Of a stretch of 64,000 bases of DNA, positions 52,027 through 60,175 are shown piece by piece. Position numbers and translations under genes: made by a program. The stretch comes from Caldilineaceae bacterium SB0661_bin_32 (GTDB lineage Bacteria > Chloroflexota > Anaerolineae > Caldilineales > Caldilineaceae). Position 1 is the first letter of the stretch; each line of letters begins with the position of its first letter. The notes under the pieces are model-generated. The model made no database searches and had not been told where the DNA came from. It saw only the letters and a list, made by a program, of their open reading frames with translations. The stretch lies in assembly GCA_009841235.1 (NCBI GenBank), contig VXMH01000037.1, forward strand, positions 1 through 64,000. The letters run 5' to 3'.

Positions 52027-53118
52027 ATGTTGCTGATGAGTGAAACAGTTCTGTCAGATTCCGTCGTTTCCGCCGCGAGCGGGCCGCACGGGCGCATACA
52101 CCGGACGAACCGGGTTGCCGGGTTGCACTATGACTGGCTTATCAACCTGTTGTGCGCGGTCTTTGTCGGCGGTCTGTACCTGGACGGCTGGGCGCACAAC
52201 CACGGGCGCGTCGACGAATCGTTTTTTACCCCTTGGCATGCCTTCTTTTACAGCGGCTACCTGCTCGTGGCAATCGCGTTTGCCGCTGTAGTAGTGGTCA
52301 ACCGGACACGAGGATATTCGCTGTCTCTTTCCATTCCGGACGGTTATCGACTTACCGGAGTCGGCCTGTTCATCTTTGCCGCTGGCGGCGTCGGCGACAT
52401 GGTGTGGCATGTACTCTTCGGTATCGAGCAAGGCGCCGAAGCCCTCTTCAGCCCGACCCACATCCTGCTGGGTCTCGGCATCGGCCTGATCGTAACCGGT
52501 CCTCTGCGCGCCGCCTGGAACCGGTGGGACACAGGCGGCAGCTGGCGCGAGCTGGGGCCAGCCGTTGCTTCACTGGGTACATTCCTGGCAGCCCTCACAT
52601 TCTTCATGATGTTTTTCTTCCCCGTCACGGTCCTTCTCGGAACACCCGGAACGGGCAGCGGCTACTTCCGCAACGACGTAGGCAAAGTGGCCGGCATGGT
52701 CGGGGCCACTATCACCGCTGCAGTACTGGCAGGACCGCTTCTATTGACCCTGCGCCGCTGGCGGCTGCCATTTGGAGCCGTTTCGTCCGTTCTTTGGCTC
52801 TCTCTCCTCGGCGCCACAATAGTGGACTACGAGCGGCCGCTCATGATCTGGCTCGCTCTGGGCATGGCCGTCCCCGCCGCGGCTCTGGACTACCTGGCTT
52901 GGCGAGCGCGACCGTTCGACAACCCCGACTGCGTGCGCTGGCTGGCCCCCGCTTTTCCCTTACTGCTTTACGGCGGATATTACGCCGTGCTCTTGCCAAC
53001 CGTGGGGTCAACTTGGTCGGTTCACATGTGGACCAGTACGATCGTCATACCGGCGGTCGCATGCTGGCTGCTCAGCTTCCTGCTGACGCCGCCGCAGTTG
53101 CCGGAGCGACAGTCTTGA
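52027..53118 (+). CDS. Polytopic membrane protein with conserved His motifs
   Basis: 363 aa, about eight to ten membrane spans, no family recognised with certainty. Two segments are rich in His and aromatic residues and lie at membrane edges: DGWAHNHGRVDESFF followed by TPWHAFFYSGY (about residues 56-80), and GDMVWHVLFGIEQG followed by LFSPTHILLG (about 125-153). These could bind a metal or haem. The first 20 residues are non-membrane; a Met at codon 4 is an alternative start. Its stop overlaps the next gene start by 4 bp (TTGA), so it is translationally coupled to an NAD(P)HX epimerase gene, although no functional link is obvious. Confidence 0.65.
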   Translation: MLLMSETVLSDSVVSAASGPHGRIHRTNRVAGLHYDWLINLLCAVFVGGLYLDGWAHNHGRVDESFFTPWHAFFYSGYLLVAIAFAAVVVVNRTRGYSLSLSIPDGYRLTGVGLFIFAAGGVGDMVWHVLFGIEQGAEALFSPTHILLGLGIGLIVTGPLRAAWNRWDTGGSWRELGPAVASLGTFLAALTFFMMFFFPVTVLLGTPGTGSGYFRNDVGKVAGMVGATITAAVLAGPLLLTLRRWRLPFGAVSSVLWLSLLGATIVDYERPLMIWLALGMAVPAAALDYLAWRARPFDNPDCVRWLAPAFPLLLYGGYYAVLLPTVGSTWSVHMWTSTIVIPAVACWLLSFLLTPPQLPERQS

Positions 53119-53873
53119 CGCTACCGGCGCTCACCTCCGACCAGATGCGGGAAGTAAACCGGCTGATGGTCGAGAAATACGGCATCCAACTGCTCCAAAT
53201 GATGGAAATCGCCGGCCTCAACCTCGCTCTCCTGGCCAGACAACTCCTCTCTACGGAAGACGAAGAAGACGCACTGCTGGATCGACCCGTCGTGGTGCTG
53301 GCCGGCCGCGGCAGCAGCGGCGGCGGCGGGCTGGCCGCCGCCCGTCACCTTCTCAACTGGGGCGCGTGGGTGCAAATCGTGCTGACCCATCCACCGGGAG
53401 ACCTGCCGCCTGGCGCAACGAGGGATCAGTTCTTGTTGCTTCAGAAAATGGACGCACCCCTGGCCTGGGCCGAGGAGGGATGGGAGCTGCCGCCCGCAGA
53501 CCTGGTGATCGACGCCCTGATCGGCTACGGGTTGGAGGGAAATCCGCACGGTCGGACCGCAGACCTGATTCAGCTGGCAAACAGCAGCGTGGCCCCGATA
53601 CTGAGCCTGGACGCCCCCAGCGGCATCGAGGCCGCCAGCGGAGATCTGTACCTCCCCCATGTCTCGGCCACCGCGACCATGACGCTGGCGCTCCCAAAGC
53701 GCGGGCTTCTGCAGCCCAACGCCCTGGCGGCGTGCGGTCAACTCTTCCTCGCCGACGTCGGAGTGCCGCCGGGTCTGTACGAACATCTGGACCTGGACGT
53801 GCCGCCCCTCTTTGCGAAGGCTACGGTCTTGCCGCTCCACGTACGGAATGGCGTTGTTCTCCTGGAGGCGTAG
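53115..53873 (+). CDS. nnrE: NAD(P)H-hydrate epimerase (YjeF N-domain type)
   Basis: 252 aa, YjeF_N-fold protein that epimerises damaged (hydrated) NAD(P)H. Opening LTSDQMREVNRLMVEKYG, then LMEIAG-like helix, VVVLAGRGSSGGGG loop at 63-72, LVIDALIGYGLEG and LSLDAPSGI. The dehydratase domain often fused behind it is absent. The nucleotide loop is unusual: SSGGGG replaces the common NNGGDG. The start is a TTG at 53115 that overlaps the preceding stop and has GGAG eight bases before it. The following DUF456 gene starts 6 bp after its stop. Confidence 0.82.
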   Translation: MTLPALTSDQMREVNRLMVEKYGIQLLQMMEIAGLNLALLARQLLSTEDEEDALLDRPVVVLAGRGSSGGGGLAAARHLLNWGAWVQIVLTHPPGDLPPGATRDQFLLLQKMDAPLAWAEEGWELPPADLVIDALIGYGLEGNPHGRTADLIQLANSSVAPILSLDAPSGIEAASGDLYLPHVSATATMTLALPKRGLLQPNALAACGQLFLADVGVPPGLYEHLDLDVPPLFAKATVLPLHVRNGVVLLEA

Positions 53874-53879
53874 AAAGTC

Positions 53880-54461
53880 GTGTTTGATTTTACCCCCATT
53901 TTCTTCGTAATCGGCTACCTGCTCATTTTCCTGGGCATCGTCGGCGCACTGGTGCCCGTACTGCCGGGGCCGCTGCTCATCTGGCTGGGCGCATTTGTCT
54001 GGGCCTGGGCCGACGGCTTTGCCCGCATCGGCTGGCCGACCCTCTTGGTCCTGGCTGTTCTCACCATTATCGCCTGGGGCGCCGATCTTGCGCTGAGCTT
54101 TCTCGGCAGCAAAAGGTCCGGCGCGGGCTGGCGTTCGATTGGCGTCTCGATTCTGGGGGGACTTATCGGCGCGATCCTGCTCTCCAGCGTACCTGTCGTC
54201 GGCACTTTCATTGGGGCCGCGATCGGCTCGATTTCGGCGCTGTGGCTGATGGAGTACCGCCGCGCTCAAGTCGCTTCCGGGAACGTTGCCGGACTGAAAA
54301 GCGGGACGGAGGCTTCAGACGCGTCGAATGTCCGGGAAAACAGGGCCGCCGCAACGCGAGCGGTTAGGGGCTATGTAGGCGGATTCATGATGGCCATGGC
54401 CGTGGAGTTCATCATCAGTCTGATGATGCTTACTATATTTGCCTGGCAGGCCTTCCTGTAG
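53880..54461 (+). CDS. DUF456 family membrane protein
   Basis: 193 aa, DUF456-type integral membrane protein. A tandem hydrophobic glycine-zipper pattern is visible: GIVGALVPVLPGPLLIWLG near residues 20-38 and GGLIGAILLSSVPVVG followed by TFIGAAIGS near 93-120, with a final span at about 165-190. The function of the family is unknown; the Gly-rich repeats suggest oligomeric packing in the membrane. GTG start just after the epimerase stop. A basic/polar loop of about 40 residues (RRAQVASG... ENRAAATR) precedes the last span. Confidence 0.82.
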   Translation: MFDFTPIFFVIGYLLIFLGIVGALVPVLPGPLLIWLGAFVWAWADGFARIGWPTLLVLAVLTIIAWGADLALSFLGSKRSGAGWRSIGVSILGGLIGAILLSSVPVVGTFIGAAIGSISALWLMEYRRAQVASGNVAGLKSGTEASDASNVRENRAAATRAVRGYVGGFMMAMAVEFIISLMMLTIFAWQAFL

Positions 54462-54476
54462 AAAGGCGGAGGAGAA

Positions 54477-55115
54477 GTGCGGGCTGTCGTTTTCGTCAAT
54501 GGGGATATAGCCGACTACGGCGCAGTGACCCGCTGGCTGCGCGACGATGACTATCGCATCGCCGCTGACGGCGGCGCGCGCCACATGGAAGCCCTTGGCC
54601 TGTCGCCCGACGTAATCGTAGGTGACCTGGACAGTATCGACGATGTTCTGCTCGCCAGGCTGCAGGAAGAGGGCGCCGCGGTGGAAAGACACCCGGTCGC
54701 CAAAGACGCCACCGATCTGGAGCTGGCGATCGCACGCGCGGTCAAAGACGGCGCCAAAGAAGTCCTGCTGATCGGCGCCCTCGGGGGTCGGCTGGACCAG
54801 ACCCTTGCCAATCTCCTGATATTGGCCCGACAGGACGATTCTGTCCCGCTTGTCGTCGCCGAGGGAGACCAGCTGGCGCGCGTGTTGCGCGGGCCCCAAC
54901 TGCTGACTTTGACGGGGCCGGTCGGCGGCTACGTCAGCGCGGTTGCCCTCAGCGAAGAGGCAACGGGCATTACCTACAGGGGCCTCGAGTACCCGCTTGA
55001 GAACGCAACCTTGCGTCTTGGCAGCACGCGCGGCGTGAGCAACACGCTGGCATCCTCACCGGCGCAGATATCAGTTGAGACCGGCATCCTGCTCGTAATC
55101 CAGCAGTATCCCTGA
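54477..55115 (+). CDS. thiN: Thiamine pyrophosphokinase
   Basis: 212 aa, transfers pyrophosphate from ATP to thiamine to form thiamine diphosphate. Motifs: AADGGARHMEALG, VGDLDSIDD with the catalytic Asp pair, KDATDLELAI and LGGRLDQTLANL; the C-terminal half is the small beta-domain that binds thiamine. Length is as usual. GTG start with GGAGGAG upstream. Last gene of the 52027-55115 unit; it converges on the Lgt-like gene with a 75-bp gap that has only weak inverted repeats. Confidence 0.92.
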   Translation: MRAVVFVNGDIADYGAVTRWLRDDDYRIAADGGARHMEALGLSPDVIVGDLDSIDDVLLARLQEEGAAVERHPVAKDATDLELAIARAVKDGAKEVLLIGALGGRLDQTLANLLILARQDDSVPLVVAEGDQLARVLRGPQLLTLTGPVGGYVSAVALSEEATGITYRGLEYPLENATLRLGSTRGVSNTLASSPAQISVETGILLVIQQYP

Positions 55116-55190
55116 ACGCGCCTTCCTGCTTCCCACGTCAGTCGACCTGTCGGCACGTCTGCCAGGCCGCCAGACAGCTGCCGGCAGCAT

Positions 55191-56012
55191 CTACTCTCCC
55201 GTCGCGCCAACGCCGTTCTCTTCCTGCCCTCCTGCCGGTTGGAAGCCGCGGTCTCTGTCCGCCGTCTGCGCCAGCATGAACGCCAGCCCTACTGCTGCAA
55301 ACAGCGCCAACACCTGGGAAAATCGCAGCGAGCCCAGCAGACGCGCATCCGCCGCAAAACCGTCGGTGAAGAGCCGCAGCAGCGCCAGCGCCAGGACCGC
55401 CTGGCCGGCAAGCCGCCCCGGTCTGGCCCAGTTGCCCCAAAGCAAAAAGCCTCCGACAATCAACATCATCCCCGTTGCCCGGTAGAGTGCGACGGGATGA
55501 CGGACCGCTGCCGGCTCAGACAGGACAGCGTCATACGAACTGCCCATCCAGCCGAAAACCAAGGACAACCCACCCGGCGGAACGCCGGTCGTCCCGAGTA
55601 CGGCGCCCGTCAGAAAGTTCGAAATCTCCAATACCGCGCCGCCCCCGAGCACCCCGAACACAGCTGCAACGCCGACCGGCCTTGGATCGACCTCCATGCG
55701 AACTAAGTACAAGTAGGCTGCAACCAGCGCGCCCACCACCCCCGGCCACAACAGCAGTCCCCCGGGACGGATGCTCACCAGGAGCAGCGGCTCCGCGCGA
55801 TAGACGTCCCAGAACTGGACGACATGCGACAGCCGGGCTACAATGACCCCCGCAGCAAGGGCGATCGTGCCCACATTCCAAACTGTGTCCGGGTCCAGCT
55901 GCAGCCGTCTGCCAGCCCGCGCCATGACCGACAGTCCGAACCAGGCAGCAACAATCGCCAGGATCTGGGCCGTAGGCAGTGATAGCGGTCCCAAAGGCAG
56001 TGATGGATACAC
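55191..56012 (-). CDS. Lgt-fold membrane protein without Lgt catalytic residues
   Basis: 273 aa, seven-span protein of the prolipoprotein diacylglyceryl transferase fold. Family-like parts: the N-terminal GPLSLPTAQIL, RHPVALYRATG (HPxxLYE motif) and the C-terminal DGFAADARLLGSLRFSQVLAL. At the Lgt signature GRIGNFINGELYG it reads LEISNFLTGAVLG: the essential Arg is Glu and the essential Glu is Ala. It is thus unlikely to lipidate proteins. The many lipoproteins in this window need a genuine Lgt encoded elsewhere. The last 30 residues are polar and Gly/Glu-rich. Confidence 0.68.
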   Translation of the reverse strand: MYPSLPLGPLSLPTAQILAIVAAWFGLSVMARAGRRLQLDPDTVWNVGTIALAAGVIVARLSHVVQFWDVYRAEPLLLVSIRPGGLLLWPGVVGALVAAYLYLVRMEVDPRPVGVAAVFGVLGGGAVLEISNFLTGAVLGTTGVPPGGLSLVFGWMGSSYDAVLSEPAAVRHPVALYRATGMMLIVGGFLLWGNWARPGRLAGQAVLALALLRLFTDGFAADARLLGSLRFSQVLALFAAVGLAFMLAQTADRDRGFQPAGGQEENGVGATGE

Positions 56013-56082
56013 AGTTACGCCTCCGCTGGGGCTTGGCGCAGTGTCACTTAATCAGATGAGTCGGCGCCAGACCCACCTGTAG

Positions 56083-56088
56083 TATACT
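56083..56088 (+). promoter_or_regulatory. Possible -10 box upstream of lepA
   Basis: TATACT at 56083-56088, about 50 bases before the lepA start. No good -35 element. Confidence 0.3.
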
Positions 56089-56138
56089 GTTTTCGCTTCG
56101 ACTGCAAACTTAATCAGGCAACCGTTGCCCACAATCCC

Positions 56139-57953
56139 ATGAATCTGGACCACATTCGCAACTTCTGCATCATCGCACATATCGATCACGGCAAGAGCAC
56201 GCTGGCCGACCGCCTGATCCAGCATACCGGGACCGTTACCGACCGGGAGATGAAGGAGCAGCTTCTCGACTCAATGGACCTGGAACGCGAAAAAGGCGTC
56301 ACGATCAAGGCCAGCGCCGTACGCATGATCTACCGGCGCCAGTCCAATGGCGAGCCCCCGGCGGACTATGAAATGAACCTGATCGACACGCCCGGACACG
56401 TCGATTTCACCTACGAGGTCAAGCGCGCTCTGCAGGCCTGCGAGGGCGCCATCCTCGTCGTGGACGCCTCCCAGGGCATTCAGGCCCAGACGGTCGCCCA
56501 CCTTCTGGCCGCGATGGAGCTGGACCTGACCATCGTCCCCGTCCTGAACAAAATCGACCTGCCGGCGGCCGTGCCCGATGAAGTTGCCCAGGATATCGAG
56601 GACCTGCTGGCCGTTCCCGCCGCCGACATCCTCCGGATCAGCGCCAAAGACAGTGTCAACATCGAGGAAGTGCTGGAAGAGATCGTCAAGCAGGTGCCTC
56701 CGCCGCAAGGGAACGCAGGCGATAAGCTGCAGGCTCTGATCTTCGATTGCCACTACGACCCTTACAAAGGCGTCGTGGCCTACGTCCGGGTGGTGAACGG
56801 CACACTCTCGGCGCCGGCCGCCCTCTTGGCGATCTCAAGCGACAAACGCATCGATCCAATCGAAATCGGAATCCTGACCCCCGCGCCCGTCAAGGCTTCG
56901 CGACTGACTGCCGGCGAAGTCGGCTACATTGCCACCGGCCTCAAGAGCGTACAGGACCTCGACGTCGGCGACACCATTACCCTCGCCTCCGATCCTGCCC
57001 CAGAATCCCTGCCCGGCTACGAGCCGATGAAGCCGATGGTCTTCGCCGGTCTCTATCCGACCGACTCAGACAGTTACCACGATCTCCGCGACGCCCTCGA
57101 AAAACTGCACCTCAACGACGGCGCACTCACATTTGAACCGGAGACAAGCCAGGCCCTGGGGTTCGGATTTCGCCTCGGCTTTCTCGGCCTCTTCCACATG
57201 GAGATCGTTCAGGAACGGCTCGAGAGAGAGTACGACCTGGACATTATCTTTACCGCGCCCTCCGTGGCCTACCGTGTGGTGACAACCAGCGGCAGCGAAT
57301 TCCTGCTCGAAAGCCCCGCCGATCTGCCCGACGCCAGCGAGATCGAGCGGATCGAGGAGCCATGGTGCAGCCTGCAGATCTACGCGCCATCCGAATACAT
57401 AGGCCCTGTCCTTGAAATGGTGACGAAGCGCCGCGGCCGCGTAGTGAACCAGCTGTGGCTGGACACGAAACGGGTGGAGCTCAGTTTCCAGATTCCACTG
57501 GCCGAAATCATCGTAGACTTTTACAATGAGCTCAAGGCCCGCACGCGCGGCTACGCCTCGATGGACTACGTCCTGCAAGACTATCATGCCTCCGATATGG
57601 TCAAACTCGACGTCCTGGTCAACGGCCATCCGGTTGACGCCTTGAGCATCATTATTCATCGTGAAAACGCCTTTTACAAGGGGCAGCGCATGGTCAGCAA
57701 GATGAAAGAGATCATCCCTCGCCAGCAGTTCGTTGTCCCCATTCAGGCTGCCATCGGCAACAAGGTAATCAGCCGCGCCAACGTGAAGGCCGTGCGCAAG
57801 GATGTTCTCTCCAAGTGCTACGGCGGCGACGTGACCAGGAAGCGCAAACTGCTCGAAAATCAGAAGGCGGGCAAGAAGCGCATGAAGATGGTCGGCTCTG
57901 TAGAGATCCCGCAGGAGGCCTTCATGACTGTCTTGAGCCTGGAGGATGAGTAA
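56139..57953 (+). CDS. lepA: Elongation factor 4 (back-translocase)
   Basis: 604 aa, ribosome-associated GTPase. G-domain motifs: AHIDHGKST (G1), the LDSMDLEREKGVTIK switch region, IDTPGHVDF (G3) and LNKIDLP (G4). EF-G-like domains II, III and V follow, and the family-specific C-terminal domain carries VTRKRKLLENQKAGKKRM. It binds stalled 70S ribosomes and promotes back-translocation. Full length for the family. Its last codons overlap the rsmA start by 8 bp, so the two are co-translated. Confidence 0.97.
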   Translation: MNLDHIRNFCIIAHIDHGKSTLADRLIQHTGTVTDREMKEQLLDSMDLEREKGVTIKASAVRMIYRRQSNGEPPADYEMNLIDTPGHVDFTYEVKRALQACEGAILVVDASQGIQAQTVAHLLAAMELDLTIVPVLNKIDLPAAVPDEVAQDIEDLLAVPAADILRISAKDSVNIEEVLEEIVKQVPPPQGNAGDKLQALIFDCHYDPYKGVVAYVRVVNGTLSAPAALLAISSDKRIDPIEIGILTPAPVKASRLTAGEVGYIATGLKSVQDLDVGDTITLASDPAPESLPGYEPMKPMVFAGLYPTDSDSYHDLRDALEKLHLNDGALTFEPETSQALGFGFRLGFLGLFHMEIVQERLEREYDLDIIFTAPSVAYRVVTTSGSEFLLESPADLPDASEIERIEEPWCSLQIYAPSEYIGPVLEMVTKRRGRVVNQLWLDTKRVELSFQIPLAEIIVDFYNELKARTRGYASMDYVLQDYHASDMVKLDVLVNGHPVDALSIIIHRENAFYKGQRMVSKMKEIIPRQQFVVPIQAAIGNKVISRANVKAVRKDVLSKCYGGDVTRKRKLLENQKAGKKRMKMVGSVEIPQEAFMTVLSLEDE

Positions 57954-58818
57954 CAAAGCCCCTTCCCCACTCGACCTGGTCCGCCGCCACAATCTCAACC
58001 TGAAGAAATCCCTGGGCCAGAACCTCCTCATCGACCCTACTCACCTGGCCCGCATCGCCGGCGCCGCCGACCTTGAGGCAACCGACACCGTCCTGGAGAT
58101 AGGCCCCGGCCTCGGCGCGCTCACCCATCATCTTGCCGAACGAGCCGGCCGCGTTATCGCCGTCGAACTTGATCAAAGGCTGATGCCGGTTTTGCGGGCA
58201 GAGTTCGCCGACCGTCCCCACGTTTCCTTCGTCCACGGGGACATTCTTGAACTCAATCCCGCAGAAATCATCCATATGCTGCGGCCCGATCAGCCTGGCA
58301 CAACTGCCGCTGCCGAACCATACAAGGTAGTCGGCAATCTTCCTTACTACATTACAAGCGCCGTCCTCAGACATGTGTTGGAAAGTCTACCTCCCCCCAC
58401 GCTGGCTGTCCTGCTGGTGCAGCAAGAGGTGGCCCAGCGCATGGTTGCCCAATGCGGCGCAATGTCGCTGCTGGCGGTAAGCGTGCAGTTCTACGCCCGG
58501 CCGCGCGCGCTGCACAAAATTCCGGCAGGCGCGTTCCTGCCCCGTCCCAAAGTCGATAGCCGTGTCGTGCGCCTCGACGTGCGCGCGCAGCCCGCTGTCT
58601 CCGACGTGGAACCGGCCCGGTTTTTCCAGGTCGTGCGCGCCGGCTTCAGCCAGCGCCGCAAACAACTTCGCAACAGCCTCAGCGCCGGACTGTCTTGCAC
58701 GAAGGAGCAGGCAGACCGCTGGCTGACCTCTTCCGGTATCGAACCCCGCCGCCGCGCGGAAACACTCTCCTTGCAGGAGTGGGGTATGCTGACAAGGACC
58801 GTATACGGGACAGCATGA
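57946..58818 (+). CDS. rsmA: 16S rRNA dimethyladenosine transferase
   Basis: 290 aa, SAM-dependent enzyme that dimethylates two adjacent adenosines in the 3' hairpin of 16S rRNA during small-subunit assembly. Motifs: LKKSLGQNLLIDP, VLEIGPGLGALT for SAM, VHGDILEL, and VVGNLPYYI, the catalytic NLPY motif. The C-terminal helical domain is present (FSQRRKQLRNSL). A roughly 10-residue loop (RPDQPGTTAAAEP) is inserted just before the NLPY motif. Coupled to lepA by an 8-bp overlap. Confidence 0.96.
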   Translation: MSNKAPSPLDLVRRHNLNLKKSLGQNLLIDPTHLARIAGAADLEATDTVLEIGPGLGALTHHLAERAGRVIAVELDQRLMPVLRAEFADRPHVSFVHGDILELNPAEIIHMLRPDQPGTTAAAEPYKVVGNLPYYITSAVLRHVLESLPPPTLAVLLVQQEVAQRMVAQCGAMSLLAVSVQFYARPRALHKIPAGAFLPRPKVDSRVVRLDVRAQPAVSDVEPARFFQVVRAGFSQRRKQLRNSLSAGLSCTKEQADRWLTSSGIEPRRRAETLSLQEWGMLTRTVYGTA

Positions 58819-58952
58819 AGCAGGAAAGCGAGGAACTGCGCGGTCTGGTCGACCATCTGGCGCGGGCGCTGCAGTATGAGAGTTTTCAGGGGCGCACAGG
58901 TCTATTGCTGGCCGGCCAGCCGCTGGATTTTGAAGCTCGTTTCCCGCCATGA
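58815..58952 (+). CDS. Possible 45-aa protein coupled to rsmA
   Basis: An ATG overlapping the rsmA stop (ATGA) opens a 45-codon frame, acidic at the start (KQESEELRGLVDHLARAL) and without known motifs. Its 3' third overlaps the end of the convergent recombinase-like gene by 51 bp. It may be a real coupled small protein or chance. Confidence 0.25.
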   Translation: MKQESEELRGLVDHLARALQYESFQGRTGLLLAGQPLDFEARFPP

Positions 58953-59846
58953 GACCTTGCTCAGCCCCATCTTTAACCTCAGCGACTCATCCTTCATCCC
59001 CTGCCTGAAGTCCCGTACCGCACTGGTCCATCGCAGCGTCTCAAAGCCCACCTGGACGCGGCGTATGCCCGCCCGAGTACCCGCCTCCTCCAATACGTAC
59101 TCCAGGTTGCGGGGCGTACATTCAAAGAGAAAGTTTTCGGGCCTGTACTGCTCCAGGTACTGGTCAAGCGGACCTAGAAAATAGGTGTTCAGGGAAATCC
59201 GGCGATTCTTGTGCGCGTAGCGCTCTTCCTCATAGCGAATGTCAACCGACGGTTCCTGCGCTTCGCGGCGTTCAATGTCATCCAACAGTATCTTGACCGC
59301 CTCGCTCTTCTTGATGCCGGTTTGAAGCAGCAGGCTCACAAGTACATAGGGACGGGCATCCGCCTTGTTGCGATCCCACAGCCAGTCCTGACAGGCGCGC
59401 ATCAGTTTGCCGGCTTCGTTGCTGTTCAGAATCACAGGCAGAGGCGTCCTGACCGACTGCTGGATGATCGGTTCGGCAGGGTCGGTACCGATGGCGCCGA
59501 CGCTATGCAGCCACGAGAAAAAGACCTTGAGCGTCGTGATGCGTCGCGAAAGTGTTTTTGCGCTGCATGGCCGCCCCCTCTCGCTCTGCATCCATTCCAG
59601 GAAATCCTCAAGGTGCCGGGTCTGTATCTCACGCAGGACCGCCGAACTGTCCATGAAAGTTCGAAGTATTTTGAGATCGTTGGCAAAGGCCTTAATCGTG
59701 TTCTCACTGAAGCCTTTGCGGACCATCTGTTCCTCGTATTCGCCGATTGCGTCGCCGAGCGGGCTGGTCGCTCTCAATGTGGGCGCAAGAGTGCCGTCCG
59801 GATCGACCTCTACACCTGCTGCGTCTCGTGTTGAAAATTCGCTCAT
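58902..59846 (-). CDS. Tyrosine-recombinase-fold protein lacking catalytic residues
   Basis: 314 aa, the XerC/XerD layout: N-terminal SAM-like core-binding domain (about 28-120, YEEQMVRKGFSENTIKAF) and C-terminal catalytic-fold domain (about 135-305). The residues needed for strand exchange are changed: the first Arg of TGLRxxE is K179 in TGIKKSE, the HxLRH motif is E269-T-L-R272-W, the GH motif is GL295, and there is no Tyr at the nucleophile position (S304-F305). Only R272 and perhaps a beta-hairpin Lys remain. It may bind DNA without cutting. It is a single gene with its own promoter and no flanking repeats, so not an obvious mobile element. Confidence 0.72.
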   Translation of the reverse strand: MSEFSTRDAAGVEVDPDGTLAPTLRATSPLGDAIGEYEEQMVRKGFSENTIKAFANDLKILRTFMDSSAVLREIQTRHLEDFLEWMQSERGRPCSAKTLSRRITTLKVFFSWLHSVGAIGTDPAEPIIQQSVRTPLPVILNSNEAGKLMRACQDWLWDRNKADARPYVLVSLLLQTGIKKSEAVKILLDDIERREAQEPSVDIRYEEERYAHKNRRISLNTYFLGPLDQYLEQYRPENFLFECTPRNLEYVLEEAGTRAGIRRVQVGFETLRWTSAVRDFRQGMKDESLRLKMGLSKVSWRETSFKIQRLAGQQ

Positions 59847-59917
59847 AGAGTAACCCCTGGGTCAAATGTCTGAGATTAGGCGCGCGCCTTGTCTCACCTT
59901 GCGTATAGCCATATTCA

Positions 59918-59946
59918 AATATATCCTCCTCCGACCGAAATGGCAA
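59918..59946 (-). promoter_or_regulatory. Predicted promoter of the recombinase-like gene
   Basis: On the minus strand: TTGCCA (59946-59941; 5 of 6), a 17-base spacer, TATATT (59923-59918; 5 of 6). Leader of about 65 nt. Confidence 0.6.
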
Positions 59947-60035
59947 TCTGCTCAAATCACAGTTCGCCGGCCCTGCGCGCCTGTCAAACTCCCCTTCGGA
60001 GGCAAAACTGCAAAGCAATCCCGTCCGCGATCTCT

Positions 60036-60064
60036 TTGACATGTTTTGTGCCTTTTTGTACAAT
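60036..60064 (+). promoter_or_regulatory. Predicted promoter of the cytochrome oxidase operon
   Basis: TTGACA at 60036-60041, a 17-base spacer and TACAAT at 60059-60064 (5 of 6). Near-consensus; leader of about 105 nt before coxB. The open frame running through it upstream of coxB is therefore untranslated leader. Confidence 0.7.
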
Positions 60065-60175
60065 GTCGTTCGGGTGACGCATCCGCGCGGGCAATACCTG
60101 CCCCGCGCATGCATACTGCAAAACCGCAGGTTTATCGGCAAGACGATTCAGCCTGGGACGATTGAGGACAGATGT

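Larger units (their letters stand above)
59847..60175. other. Divergent intergenic region recombinase-like / cox
   Basis: 329 bp holding two good divergent promoters (59918-59946 minus, 60036-60064 plus). No gene, repeat or RNA fold recognised between them. Confidence 0.6.

Noticed and set aside
58902..59846. Mobile element or integron based on the recombinase fold
   Set aside because: Catalytic residues are missing, and no attachment repeats, cargo genes or tRNA target are seen.
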